In this document: positions 20,706 to 32,666 of the stretch, in pieces
How positions within the stretch are numbered: the stretch's first letter is position 1
Layout of the letters: every line of letters begins with the position of its first letter
The notes under the pieces: generated by a model
Database searches by the model: none
What the model was told of the DNA's origin: nothing
What the model saw: only the letters and a program-made list of their open reading frames with translations
From: Apostichopus japonicus
Taxonomy: Eukaryota; Echinodermata; Holothuroidea; Aspidochirotida; Stichopodidae
Reading direction: 5' to 3'
NCBI RefSeq assembly: GCF_037975245.1
Contig: NC_092581.1
Span: 15,873,303 to 15,937,302, forward strand
Length of the DNA: 64,000 nt
Position numbers and translations under genes: made by a program

Positions 20706-22180
20706 CTTATAAGCGTTCATCTCGCCCTGAGGATCAAACGAGTCCATCAGATCCGACCAAAGACGTCGGCATCCTCTGGCTTTCCCTCTCTGATATAATT
20801 GTTTCATGGTCGCCAAGAATTCCTTCCATAGGGTGAGTTGAAGAAGGGATTGACTGCATCTCTAACCTTGATTGTTTCCCCATCCCCTGTGGTAATGGAG
20901 GCATTGAAGTATATTGCCGAAACCCAAAGACCAGTTATGCAAGATCCTGTTCATCAAAACGTAAAATGTAACATATTACGTTTAAAAGAAAAAACGCAAG
21001 TATCAAACATTAACTTTACTTTAAAGTGAAAGTTAACTTTGAGCACTGGGATATTCTCTTTTCATCTTTGCTTTTCCAGGAAAATGTTTAGGTTCCTCCC
21101 GAGACCAGATTTGGCTGAGCATCCAAAAATTTGGATCCTGTGCATCCCTATATACTACAGATGATTAATCAATTTACATGTAATACATGCCCTGTATGGT
21201 ACATCTATACTAAAGTATGCCCACAAGCTAAATACCAGTCTTGAATTTAAGTATTCTTCAGCATGACAAATAAAAATGTCAGTGTTTTCACCTAAGTCCT
21301 TCAACTCTTGACTGGGGCCTGACCTTTGTCATATTGTTCACATGGGACAGTCCAGAGAAAAATATGCCTCTGCATATTGCCATAGTATCCCAATATCTTG
21401 TTATCGCAAATCAGTATTAGAAATAACGTAATAAAATCAGTTAACAGTAAATTTGCAAATGTTAGTGATTCAGATATTTCCAAGCATAATCCATTTTATT
21501 CTGAATCATGTTGCAATCGTTGATAACACAAGACCTGCATTTATACTAAACCAGCAAATATTATTATTTTCTTTGTTCAATTTAGAAAACACAGTCCAGC
21601 TGGGAGCAATACCATTTTAGTGATAACATCAAACGTACCTGCAATGAAAAGAACGAAAAGCCTCCTATACATATACTTTGAATCATCCAAGCTTCCGGAG
21701 CCTTCCTGAATCTTCTGAAATAAGAAGGGACTTAAAATGGCTTGGTATGCTACACCGCTGGGTAAGGTAAACAATGGGCTAAGCATGTATGATCCAAATG
21801 CAACGCTGGCTTTAGCGCACCCTGTTGTTCCCTACCGGTGTTACCCACTAGGCCTATGTGAACACCTACATCTATTGCAAATGGTACTACGAGAGAAAGT
21901 ACCAATAACTAACTTGGCGCAAAATCTAGAAAAGATGGTTTGGGATTCTTCATCATCTGTTGGATGAACTAACTTCCTTTTTATACTCTGGTGTATATCA
22001 TTGGCAGAGTCTACATATTTTGGAATTCTCCAGAGGTCTCTGCAAACTCCAACACCAAAAAATCCACCTGTGCACCACCATACAAATGCTTGTCTGTCAC
22101 GTCCAAGATAGAAATGGTGCAAACCGTATACACCACCTATAAGCCACAAAAAAATATGAAATCCACTTGTTCTTGGCCAT
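20706..22180 (-). pseudogene. DNAJC22-like: DNAJC22-like gene, frameshifted, J domain not found
   Basis: DNAJC22 (wurst) is a multipass membrane protein with an N-terminal TM2-like region and a C-terminal J domain, implicated in clathrin-mediated endocytosis in flies. Exon A (22180-21639, donor GTACGT) starts MAKNKWISY and continues GGVYGLHHFYLGRDRQAF, the hallmark of the family, then LWRIPKYVDSAND and later hydrophobic segments. Exon B (20946-20706, acceptor AACAG) encodes ITGLWVSAIYFNAS, DAVNPFFNS, WKEFLATMKQLYQRGKARG and FDPQGEMNAYK, the stretch just before the J domain. The junction joins in phase 1. Reading frame breaks occur at the A7 run 22148-22154, near 21900, near 21812 and near 20836. 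The donor GTTGGT implies a further exon with the HPD J domain, which I could not find. Either a decaying gene or poor local consensus. Confidence 0.8.
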
Positions 22181-22510
22181 GGTGATTTATTTTGATATAA
22201 ATTGACTCCACGCTGGGTGATCGGTGATTCATGGATTCAATGTCAAATTGGTTTTCAAACAGAAAATCTGTAGGTTCCACATCGTCATTGTGTACTAACT
22301 TAATGACAGGTGCAGTAACTGTAACTGGAAAGTGGTAAGAACCTTAAAACAAGGAAAGGAAATGGACCCTACAAATGCCGCATGTTTGTACCTTAGAAGT
22401 TGGCTTATTAACCCATGGGATAGTTAGTGTTATCCTCGTACCAATGGGTCTAGGCTAGCCTAAGTTAGACCTGTACTCCACATACTGCCAGGACCTGTGT
22501 GAGGTTTAGG

Positions 22511-22726
22511 CTACCACTGGTTTATCCTTCTTCGAATAAGGAGTTGTAGGGACAAATTATTCCCAGGCCGTTCACCAGATTTAAGTATTGTGTCAAAATA
22601 ATTATCCTCTTGCAGTTTTTTCTTCTTAATGCCTTCTGTGAATATATAACGATGTATCCGTCTTCGTGTAAGCAGGCTAGGAGTAATAATGGTGCTATCT
22701 AGACCGTAAGTTGGTGATACGGACAC
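22511..22726 (-). CDS. Hypothetical ORF, Arg/Lys-rich
   Basis: A 71-codon open frame ending in TAA. It has no ATG (it begins from a GTG codon), so it would have to be an exon. It contains STIITPSLLTRRRIHRYI, then a Lys run and LLIRRRINQW at the end. A possible acceptor CTAG lies at about 22700. Not recognised. It might belong with the ORF at 22782-23027, but the splice phases I tried did not join cleanly. Confidence 0.25.
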   Translation of the reverse strand: MSVSPTYGLDSTIITPSLLTRRRIHRYIFTEGIKKKKLQEDNYFDTILKSGERPGNNLSLQLLIRRRINQW

Positions 22727-22781
22727 AAGGTAAATGAAGATTTAGTAAAGGTCTCGCACCACAATTAATTGTTCCATTGAC

Positions 22782-23027
22782 TTACAAACTAAACTCGTCA
22801 TTTTCAAGACCTGCCAAAGCAAAGATAGTTTTCAACTGGTATATCCTACCCACCACATGATAGCTGAGATCTTGGCCTATCATGGCACTTCCATTTTCCA
22901 TATCATGACCGTTTAGATTTTGAGCTAGAAGAGGAGCAAGTTTAGCATAGTAACCCCCACCCTTCCGTCTGCTCGCTCGGAGTAATATCAACATGTAACC
23001 CTTCGATCCTCCATATTTCCACACCAT
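22782..23027 (-). CDS. Hypothetical ORF
   Basis: 81 codons from ATG with a good donor (GTAAGTC) overlapping the stop region near 22790. It contains YMLILLRASRRKGGGYYAKL and VVGRIYQLKTIFALAGLEND. Composition resembles real protein more than the surrounding random ORFs, but no family was recognised. Confidence 0.3.
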   Translation of the reverse strand: MVWKYGGSKGYMLILLRASRRKGGGYYAKLAPLLAQNLNGHDMENGSAMIGQDLSYHVVGRIYQLKTIFALAGLENDEFSL

Positions 23028-23868
23028 CTGTACTTTAAATTATGCTCTTTCATATAAAGGCAGAACAAACGATGACATTAACTGATAACATGCTTAAAAC
23101 ATGCTTTACCTTAGGTACTTTTACCTCTTTTCTCTGAAAATGGTTAACCTTTCGAGCGGATGAACACTACTCTAATTGTGGTGCGGTACCTAAAACGAAG
23201 ACCCTGGTTTTGACAGATTTTCGAAGGAGGATGTGAGGGCGCACTCATATTAATTGTAACAGGCAAAGTAACCGCAGAATGTCAGGGTCTTGAACAAGAC
23301 TAGTTTGAGTCCCGCTTCTGACCAAGAAATTCTTTGCCGCTCCTTTCCATATTATTTATTATAATTTCTCAGTCAGTTTTCAGGCTTCTTTTATATTATA
23401 CTTTATATACATAAAAACTTTCTCTCGCAATTAAATGTAACAACTTGCATTTTGTTTACACACTGTGATTTAATGAAGGTGCGGTCATGTAGTGCGTGTT
23501 TTGTGCTGTGTTGGACATATAGGATAAGACTTCCAATAATAGACTATTCGGAAATTAAATTTGAATTTCATTGAAAATTAAACATATCCTGTACAATAAA
23601 CTTGAAAAAAACTTGGACGTGTTATGCCCTAAAAGGTAAAGATTGCATCGTATCCCAGTATAAGCATTCCTCTTCGCCTGTGCATGCTTACGTTTGAAAC
23701 TTGAAACTAAAGAATTTCGAAAGGATGTGTAGGCGGTGTTTGGAAATTTCCGTCAGGAGTAACTTTTCCTATACATTGCCCTTATATTTTGATCTATTGT
23801 GTGGGTGTACCAGTGTTGTCTACATATAGATCAACGGATACATTACAATGAGCCTGATCTTGCTAGAC

Positions 23869-24213
23869 CAGGGTTGTCCAACCTACGGCCCGCGGGGCAC
23901 AGTCCGGCCTGCCGCAGGGTTGCGTCCGGCCCGCCAGAGATGCTCTACGGTGCGAAATTTTAGTGAGCAGATTTATTGATAACAATTTGAAGCTATATAA
24001 TCAATCATTCGAACCTTCTGGGTCCAAAAAAACTGCATACAGGTCAGTTTGTGTGACACTCTCAGCGGAGGGGGGGGGGGCGGCTGGACTTTATTCATCT
24101 GTTTTTTCAGGAAGGAAAATAAATCGAAAAATCGAGCGTAGGGTTCATGCGGCCCCTTCCTTCATCATAATCATTCCACGTGGCCCTCCTCTGCAAAAGG
24201 TTGGACAACCCTG
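23869..24213. mobile_element. hAT (Buster-like) MITE with perfect 8-bp TSD
   Basis: 345 bp with 16-bp perfect terminal inverted repeats CAGGGTTGTCCAACCT and perfect target duplications TGCTAGAC (23861-23868 and 24214-24221). The interior begins and ends with CGGCCC/GGCCCG-rich sequence. Non-coding; the 132-codon ORF across it is incidental. Confidence 0.95.
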
Positions 24214-24221
24214 TGCTAGAC

Positions 24222-26330
24222 CATCATATAACTGTCGTAAAGAACTCCCCAATAAACAACAAAGATTTAACTTAGTTATAGAACTAAGTAATATCATACT
24301 TTCCACGAAGATAATTTACAGAAACATTCCAGTGGTATTAGAAACTGGTATTAGAAAGTAATCACGCAAAGAAAATTTCGATCTTTTTCACTTGAAAACT
24401 GAATCAAGCAAACAAAGCCAACACTTTCAAAGGTGTCAGAACAGGCCAGAATTAAGTGCACGTAAGTTTGCGGAAGTACCTTCGGAGACTCCGAGTATCT
24501 GCACCCAAAATTTGTTCTGAAATGTTGAGGAATGTTAAATTTTGCAATAAGAGCCTTTGGCTATGGACTGTGATGTGGTTTCAATTATACTGACATCTCT
24601 TGAGATCTACTTGGGCCTTCTGGCGTATCATATGGTCCAATTATGCCTTCCGAGTCTTCTGATGTATTCTAGTGTCATCTAAGGTCTTCCTCTTTTGTGG
24701 TCTTGTGATGGTCTTGCGATGTATTGTACTGCCATCTAGAGTCAGTCCTTCCTTACTTAACTAACAAAGTGAGTTTGATAACTTTATGCGATGCAGGCTC
24801 AACTCTTTAATCCTATTGAAAAAGTATCTGATGTTAACCTCGGGTTGTAACACTGCTGTACTACAAAAAGAGAAGCCAACTAGAAGGGTTTATTTTCAAA
24901 AGAGTCCAACGGGCATTATGGTTCCTTGCTTAGTGGAATGTCAAAGTATTGTATGTCATTACGCAATTTCATGGAATGGACTTGACAAATTATTAAAAGT
25001 ATTGGGCCCCAAAAATTGGGGACCAAAGAATGTGTCCCTTAATGCATTTGAGTTAGAAATAAAATATGGGTCAACCCGGCCAAAAAACGGGCCGGGAATT
25101 TTGGGGCCCAGATGTTCCCAATGCATTTAGGCCTACATGTACAAGGTATTGGTCAACAACTGAATACCAAGTTTGTAAAGATTTTTACGTTTGACCCCAT
25201 AACCTCATTATTATTGATAAGATCATGGCGAAAAACAATAGGGCTCACCTACCATAATACATCTACACGGCCAGTATGTCAAATATCCATCACTCCGTTG
25301 GTGAATTGTCGCGGACCAAAGCAAGTGCTACAGACGTACACGTAAACACAAACCCACACACACCCGTAGCTGCAACCCCAGCAAAGACCAGAATCGGATG
25401 GAATCTGGAAGAGGAAGGAGGGGGAAGGGTGGATTGGTAAGTGCATATACTTTACGGCCTAAGTAGGGGAGCACTGTCCTACGTGAGTTGAAAACGCAAC
25501 ATGGCCAAATAATATTGAACCCACAATCATCTCCCTTCCTGGGTGATGGCTTTAGTAACAGAACATAAAGCAGTATTTAAAACGAAGAAAAAACATTGTT
25601 CTATTATACTATAATAGAAGGACTCGCACCATCATTTCTTAAACACAGTCGTATGCTTGCTGAAATACTGACTTAGCTCTATAGACTAGCTCGTCAAAAA
25701 CGATATAGAAACAAATCCTATGAAACTATGTGCCAGCCCTACATGTATGCTGTATCTCAAGAAGGAAATGAACAACAGTTGTCGCCGTGTGTAGGTTAGC
25801 TCGTATATTGTCAGCCACTTCCTGAAATCTGAATACGGTTCAAATAAAGCAATATATGCTTCCTTGAAAGGATATAATTATAATAAAATATATAAAAAAC
25901 CATAACATTTTATGTTAGCTCTAAACTTATTTTCCAAGGAGATCTTCAAATGGGAATAAAAAACCGAGTCTTATATAGGTCGAGCTTTGCGTGAAGCAAT
26001 ATACCAGCAAATATGATATAAAATTAAATAAAAAAAGAAAAGAAAAAGGAAAACGGATATTTGATCACAACTTCAATACGTCTACCTTGATTAAGTTAAT
26101 AATAATGTAAGGTTAATAGATTCTCCCTTTTTTTTTAATATATATATATTTCCATTTCCGCTAGACCCACATTGCTATGGTACCATAACGTTCTAGTTGT
26201 GTGTATGCGGTGCCTATCAAATGTAACATATGTCAAATTTGCTTTTTGTTTATTCCATAGCTGTAAATATTTGCATATATTATATAATTTCATATGATGT
26301 AACATAACGTTTAGCTTTTCTACTTATTTC
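24222..26330. other. Intergenic interval
   Basis: No gene was recognised. It contains the foldback at 25003-25109 and a stretch near 24590-24760 in which TCTTnTGATGT/GGTCTT motifs recur, suggesting degenerate tandem repeats. Confidence 0.4.
25003..25109. repeat. Short foldback (inverted repeat)
   Basis: GGGCCCCAAAAATT near the left end and AATTTTGGGGCCC near the right end form inverted arms about 80 bp apart. An inner hairpin GGGAC...GTCCC lies close to the left arm. ATGCATTT occurs inside and just outside. Confidence 0.6.
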
Positions 26331-26338
26331 CACTACGA

Positions 26339-26365
26339 TATATATATATATATATATATTTATTT

Positions 26366-26403
<38 letters not shown>

Positions 26404-26457
26404 GTAAATAAATACAGAATAACACACCAGAAAAAGCTTTTCTATTTATTTCCACTA

Positions 26458-26500
<43 letters not shown>

Positions 26501-26530
26501 TATATATATATATATTTATTTATATATATA

Positions 26531-26578
<48 letters not shown>

Positions 26579-26606
26579 AATAAATACAGAATAACACACC
26601 AGAAAA
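26339..26606. repeat. Partial tandem units with (AT)n cores
   Basis: Two copies of a segment [CTTTTCTA(C/T)TTATTTCCACTACG - (AT)n - AGTAAATAAATACAGAATA then ACACACCAGAAAAA] lie head-to-tail next to the hammerhead motif. The last unit runs into the ribozyme 3' strand. This multimeric arrangement is what rolling-circle or retrozyme-like elements leave. Confidence 0.7.
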
Positions 26607-26661
26607 ATTCCACTTCACGACCGGTTTCGTCCTTTGGGACTCATCAGGCGAAGGTAGGAAT
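26607..26661 (-). ncRNA. Type I hammerhead ribozyme motif
   Basis: Minus strand, 5' to 3': helix I strand ATTCC-TAC-CTTCGC, conserved core CTGATGA, helix II GTCC-CAAA-GGAC, core GAAA, a very short helix III ACC/GGT, cleavage triplet GTC, then helix I strand GTGAAG-T-GGAAT. Every invariant core position is present. Helix I pairs CTTCGC with GTGAAG (one G-U) and ATTCC with GGAAT across an internal loop that could dock with loop II. Predicted cleavage lies between 26619 and 26618. A minimal helix III of this kind is known from retrozymes and Penelope-like elements, where dimers are often needed. Activity is inferred, not shown. Confidence 0.85.
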
Positions 26662-26715
26662 CGAACCCCGGATCTTGTGTCACGAACCGAAGTCCGTACC
26701 ACTCGACCACAGTGA
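26655..26715 (-). mobile_element. tRNA-like head adjoining the hammerhead
   Basis: Box A-like TGGTCGAGTGG (near 26711-26701) and box B GGTTCGATTCC (near 26667-26657) on the minus strand at tRNA-like spacing. The last five bases of box B are also the outer helix I strand of the ribozyme. The acceptor stem is not tRNA-like, so it is a SINE-type Pol III promoter and not a tRNA gene. Confidence 0.7.
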
Positions 26716-26833
26716 TTCTACTGGTGTGAATGCGTATACATTGGCTTTTTATAATTGTCATTGAGGACGTATTACCCAAGTGTTATGATTGTTTTAGAAT
26801 TGCCCTTGATGTTTGAACTGTTACAGTATTTTT

Positions 26834-27200
26834 TGTATGCACCATAGCTTTAATGTATTTTTCTATCCTTTTAAAGTTTTATGGTATATACCTTTTAGGC
26901 GATATTTTTGTACTATTTGCATTTGAATGTTTCCTGTATTTTAAATGTTCACTGTATATTAATTGTTTCAATTCATGTAAAGTATTTTTTGTATCACTAA
27001 AGCTTTAATGTATTTTTTCTATCCTTTTATAAGTTTTATTGTGTGTACCTTTTAGGCGATATTTTTGTACTATTTGCTTTTGGATGTTTCCTGTATTTTA
27101 AATGTTTACTGTGTATTAATTGTTTCAATTTCTGTAAAGCGCTTTGAGCAGCGTTGCTGATGAACGCGCTATATAAGTACTACTTTATTATTATTATATT
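26834..27200 (+). mobile_element. L2/SINE-type 3'-tail repeat, tandemly doubled
   Basis: Two head-to-tail copies of about 165 bp share GTATTTTTTGTAT, GCTTTAATGTATTTTT, TTTTAGGCGATATTTTTG and TGTTTCCTGTATTTTAAATG. The second continues into TGTAAAGCGCTTTGAG, TTGCTGATGAACGCGC, TATATAAGTACT and (ATT)n. It matches 11835-12000 on the opposite strand. Confidence 0.75.
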
Positions 27201-28400
27201 ATTGCCAAACGTCATATTTATTATTATTTATTATTATTTGTAGTGAATTCAGTGAAATGGTACCCGAATATCTCTTCTCCCTACCTTCGGAAAATCATTT
27301 ACTTGGCGGATTAAAATCATCGTAGTATAGACTTAAATTAAAACACTGTGTCAAGTGTGCCCTCCTATCGATGTTTTGCCCATGAAAGATTATCATCTAA
27401 ACATGTCGAAACTTCAATGCATTTTGCTTTCCGGTTTTAAATTAATTCGTAAGCTGTAAACTATCTGACATTCTACATGGTTGCGAGGGTTGCAGCCATT
27501 TGTCAATGCACGGAGGCAATACATACAATGTGCTGATACATATCCACCAAGTTTGAATAATAAACGTTATGCCCAAATCATCTTTTTCTGAATTTAACTT
27601 GAGGGATTCAGCCATTTTGGTATGCGAATAATTACAGCACTAAAGTATTGCCTTTTGGGTTATTTGACCTATGACGTCATTCATCACGTAGGCGCTACAT
27701 ACTATTCCTTTCCACAGACCTGGCATGCGAATTTGAAGTAGTTTTAAAATATGTTTTTGTTGGGGGGGGGGGGGGGGGAAGTGTCGTTTCGCGAAATACT
27801 ACCATCGGTAAACTTGTGACGCACAGCCCAAATACCAAAGATCAAAAATAGAAGCACCACCTAACTATGCCATTGATACTGACAAACAGTCAAAACAGTA
27901 CAAAAAGCATGTAGTCAAACTAAAGCTACTCCAGCAGGAACTGACGAAGAGGTTGACGAAAGTAGGCGACATCAAATGAGGCTGTGACATCACACCAATA
28001 TGTCGATTACAATCAATTTGATAATGAGGCTAATAACAGAGCAGAGCACGACAAACTAAATGTGAACTCAGAGAGCAATTCATATGATTCACTAAACAGG
28101 AGTTTCTCAACATGTTATCATCGATGCTAATAAATATTCACAACTCAGTAAAACAATAGGCTGAGGGGCTACGATAAGCTGAACCAACAAGTTTAAATCA
28201 GTGAGAGTGGTGAAGTTAACAAGAATAACTACAACATATTGAATCGCCCATGTACAATATGAATCTGCATCATTAACGTATAAAGACTGCCAAAGTAACA
28301 ACTCTTCAAGAGATTTGTAAATATATCTTTTGTCCCAGCGAATCGATTTACATACTAATGTTTACATACTAATGATTGCATTGCATTGACATCAGAGCGG
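27201..28400. other. Intergenic interval
   Basis: No exon or element was recognised. Contains an 18-base poly(G) run near 27761-27778. Confidence 0.4.
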
Positions 28401-28607
28401 AAACATCTCTTCAACGGCTCTCGATTATTTACTTATTTTCTGTCTTTCGTGCATTTTTCTGGCCTCATTCTGAGGCATTTAACATTATCCTGTGAAACAG
28501 GAGGATTTTATTACGAATTTGGCATAACATTGATATAATTTGTACAAGTTTTTTTCAAACGATACAAGTGCCAAGGCGCCACTTGGCGCCAGGCTTTATC
28601 TCAGAAA

Positions 28608-29694
28608 ATGAGTACCGGATCCGCGAAAATGCCGCCAAATAGTTTCGTGTTGAAAACCAACAGTGTGAAGCTTGTTGATGTCAATTTTAAATCTACGGAC
28701 ATATTGAAGTCTTTGGCCAACGACATTGGAAAGAAAAATATTCTCGGGTGTGTTAAGACTCAAGGACAGTGGATCTTAACGGTAAAAAAACAAAGAAGAT
28801 GCAGAACTTATTCAAGAAACTGGATTAAAAATAGGGAATGAGGTATGTGACATCATGGGAGTGACCAAGACCATAATAACCGTAAGTGTTTTCGGAGTCC
28901 CAATGTACATTACCGATGATGAAATCTCCGGAAAACTGGAAGAATACGGATGTAGACTAAGATCCCCATGGGTACGTAAATATTACGAAGACTACCCCAA
29001 CATAGAAAATGGCATCAGATACGTAAGGCTCGAATTACCAAACAGTGTAAAGTCTCTACCGTACGCAATCACTATAGAGGGAACTCACTTAAGATTAAAG
29101 CACAATGGACAATCACGGGTGTGTAATCTCTGCTTATCAGATGATCACATAATGCGAGAGTGCCCACAATACACGTGTAGAGAGTGCGGTCAACAAGGGC
29201 ATTCAAGGAACCGCTGCCCTGAAATCCTCTGTTACAAATGCAACAAGCTGGGCCACACGAGTTACCACTGCGATGAAAAGGACGACACGGAAACAATGGA
29301 TGAGGACACAGAAATCGAGAACCCAATTGACAAGCCAACGACTTATGAGGACACAGAGAAACCAACGACTTATGAAGCACAGGAAAGTGAATCGAGACCT
29401 GCGAATACTGGGGTATTAACAAAAGATAAAGATGAGGAATGTATTAGTGACCTGAAAGAGAGAAGTCGGCAGTCTTCTAACCTGACTAAAGTTCAGCCGA
29501 TAACGGAGAGCGAATTAAATCAACAAGTCGGCGCAAAGATAAAGCGAACCCTATCATCGAATGACGGAGCAGACTGGATAGTCGTAAAAAAGAATAGCAC
29601 AAACCAGCAACAGAGGAAGAACATCCCCAGGCCCAACGTCACAACCACCAGGCGATATCACACAAGGGAAAGGGAACGAACAGAACCAAAATAA
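28608..29694 (+). pseudogene. LINE ORF1: RNA-binding protein with three zinc knuckles
   Basis: Nucleic-acid-binding ORF1 of the LINE. Starts MSTGSAKMPPNSF. A single extra base in the A7 run near 28783-28789 shifts the frame; after it the second frame continues to 29694 (about 360 residues in all). The N-terminal half contains an RRM-like region (TIITVSVFGVPMYITDDEI). Three CCHC knuckles follow at 29119-29275: CNLCLSDDHIMREC, CRECGQQGHSRNRC and CYKCNKLGHTSYHC, each C-x2-C-x4-H-x4-C. The C-terminal part is acidic then basic and low-complexity. ORF2 starts 29 bases downstream. Such proteins coat the element RNA. Confidence 0.88.
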
Positions 29695-29723
29695 GATTTA
29701 TATTCTCTTACTTACCAATTTTA

Positions 29724-32666
29724 ATGTTATCACTAATGGCGTCACCTATACTCCACGATATTAACGGCCTCAGAGAAAATAATGTCTCGTGTAAGTACCA
29801 TAACATAGACTCTTATAACAATCTGCCCCTCATCACGGTATATCACTGTACCACGACTGTTGTTCATAGCCTAAACAATAAGTTTGACGATATTAACACT
29901 TTCATTTCTGTATTAAATAATGACTTTACGGTAATTGGATTCACAGAAACCTGGTTCAATGATAATTTTTCTCCCCTCATAAAATTGGATAATTACAAAC
30001 TTGTTGAAAAACATCGTAACAATAAACGGGGCGGTGGAGTCTGTCTATTTGTACATAAAGATGTAAGTTTTATTTGTAGACCCGACCTATCAATTTTTAA
30101 TAATTCTATTGAATCTCTCTTTATAGAGGCTACTAACATAAATTCAAAAGATAAATTTCTTATCGGCATAGTCTACAGACCACCTAATGGTTCTTTAGAT
30201 GAGTTTAATGTTAATCTGGAAAATATTTTCAATATTATTTCGAATAAAAACTGTAAAACCTACATAATGGGAGATTATAATATTGATTTAACGAATGCAA
30301 TCAAATCAACTACGTTTTTAAATATTCTCTATTCGAACGGATTCATCCCTACAATAACTGTCCCAACTCGTATTAGTAGTATTACTACAAGCCTGATAGA
30401 TAACATCATTACAAACGATGATTCTACGATTACTTCAGGGGTTCTCATCACTGATATAAGTGACCATTTTCCGATATTTCTAAAAGTGGTAGGGAAGAAA
30501 ATCAGATCTAACAACACCATCTATAGACGTAATTACAATACTAACAACATAAAGCGGTTTACTTCTGAAGTAAGGGACACATATTGGGATAATGTTTTAA
30601 ACGAAAATGATGTCAATTCTGCTTATAATACCTTTTTTAATTATCTCAGTTCAACTTATAATAATTGTTTTCCCATTCGCCAAATCAATCATAAACAGCG
30701 TCGTAGAAAGAAACACCCATGGATTACGAATGGTATTTTGACTTCCATTAAAAGGAAGCACAAACTTTACAGACGTCAGTTAAAGTCTCCTACAGTTATG
30801 TACAAGTCTATGTATACAACGTATCGTAATAAGCTTAATCAAGTAATCAGACTTTCGAAAAAGCTCTATTTTGACAATAAATTTAATGAGAGCAGAAATA
30901 ACACAAACCATACATGGCGTACTATTAATGAAATGTTGCACAGTAACCGTAAAGAATCATCATATCCTGCTGTTTTCAAAGATGGTGACCAAGAAACCAG
31001 TGATGAAAATATCATTGCGAATAACTTCAACAATTTCTATGTAAATCTTGGACCATCGCTTGCTAGTAAAATAAAAAACAAAGGTAAATCACATAAAACC
31101 ATCTATGATAACAATAGTCATTCAACATTCACATTCCCAGTCACTGAAGAAGAACTAATTAAAATTGCAACTTCCAACTTGAAACCCAATAAAGCAGCAG
31201 GATATGATGATTTCATACCTGGTATTATAAAAAATGTTATTCCTTTTATTGCTAAGCCTTTGACCCATATATGTAATTTATCATTTAACACTGGCGTATT
31301 CCCAGATAAACTTAAAACGGCAAAGGTTATACCAATCTATAAAAAGGGAGATTCAAATGTATATGAGAATTATCGACCGATTTCATTGCTTTCCTGTTTT
31401 TCTAAAATCATAGAACGACTTATGTTCAATCGCATATTTAATTTTCTTAACCAATATAATATTCTCTGTAAAGAACAGTACGGCTTTCGACCCGAACATT
31501 CTACTGAACTGGCTTTGGCAGATGCACTTAACAGTTTACATACTAGTCTTAATAATGGCAAAAATTGCATTGGTGTATTCCTCGACCTTTCGAAGGCATT
31601 TGACACGATCGATCATACCATCCTTATCAATAAATTATTTTCATACGGCATCAGAGGAACTACTCTCAACTGGCTTGAAAGCTATTTCGAACAGATATCA
31701 GTATACCTTGTATAAAAACTCTAGATCCGATCTTGCTAAAATTCGTTGCGGCGTTCCACAGGGTTCAGTCTTAGGTCCTTTGTTATTTATTCTATATATT
31801 AACGATATTTGTCATGTCTCCAAACTAGCCAAAATTATTCTCTTCGCTGATGACACCAGTATTTTCTTCGAGAGCGACGACATAATCACATTATCTTCCA
31901 ACGTGTCAAATGAATTAAATAAATTCTGTAATTGGTTTTCAGCCAACAAATTATCACTAAATGTACAAAAAAGTAATTACATTGTCTTTAATACTCGTAA
32001 TACACTTATTTGGAATAAAGATATATGTATGGATGGGAAAATAATTAAGCAAGTTTATACTACTAAATTTTTAGGTGTAAATATTGATTGTAAACTTAGC
32101 TGGCGCAACCATATTTCAACTTTGCAGTATAATTGCACGGAATGTTGGCATATTATCTAAGTTGAAATATTATCTATCGGAAAACATACTCAGAACACTA
32201 TACCAGACCCTGGTTGTCCCGCATCTCACTTATTGTTCCATTATTTGGTCTGGTACATACAACACCAACCTTAACAATCTTATAATACTCCAAAAGGCAT
32301 GCCATTCGCCACATAACACACTCAGCCCCACGTGAGCACACCAGTCCCCTATTTAAGAAACTCATCTTACTAAAATTGCACGATCTCATTAAAGTTAAGC
32401 TTCCATTATTTACCTACAAGACCTGGAATGGATTACTACCAGCTGCCTTTGACAATTTTTTAACCAGTAACAGAGATGTACATAATCATAACACGAGGCA
32501 TGCTAATCATGCCCACTATAATCTCTACAATACCACCATTGGAACTTTAAGCCTACAAAACCGTGCAACAAAAACATGGAATCTTCTAATGAACGATTTA
32601 AAGAGTAAAAAGTCAGTCACATCCTTTAAGAAGTGGTTTTGTAAGGAAATAATAGCTAGTTACTGA
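29724..32666 (+). pseudogene. LINE ORF2: endonuclease-reverse transcriptase, frameshifted
   Basis: APE-type endonuclease first: FTETWF, RGGGVCLFV, GIVYRPP, GDYNIDL and SDHFPIFL carry the catalytic Glu, Asp/Asn and His positions. A linker follows, then the reverse transcriptase with IPIYKKGD, NYRPISLLS, FLDLSKAFDTIDH, GVPQGSVLGPLLF and the catalytic LFADDTSIFF (about 31840-31870). The C-terminal part has HLTYCSIIWSG and ends SVTSFKKWFCKEIIASY. Frame breaks lie near 31688, 32125 and 32300. About 980 residues if uninterrupted. The FADD box and WNLL/NTRHA-like tail place it in the jockey/CR1/L2 superfamily; finer placement needs a tree. Confidence 0.92.
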
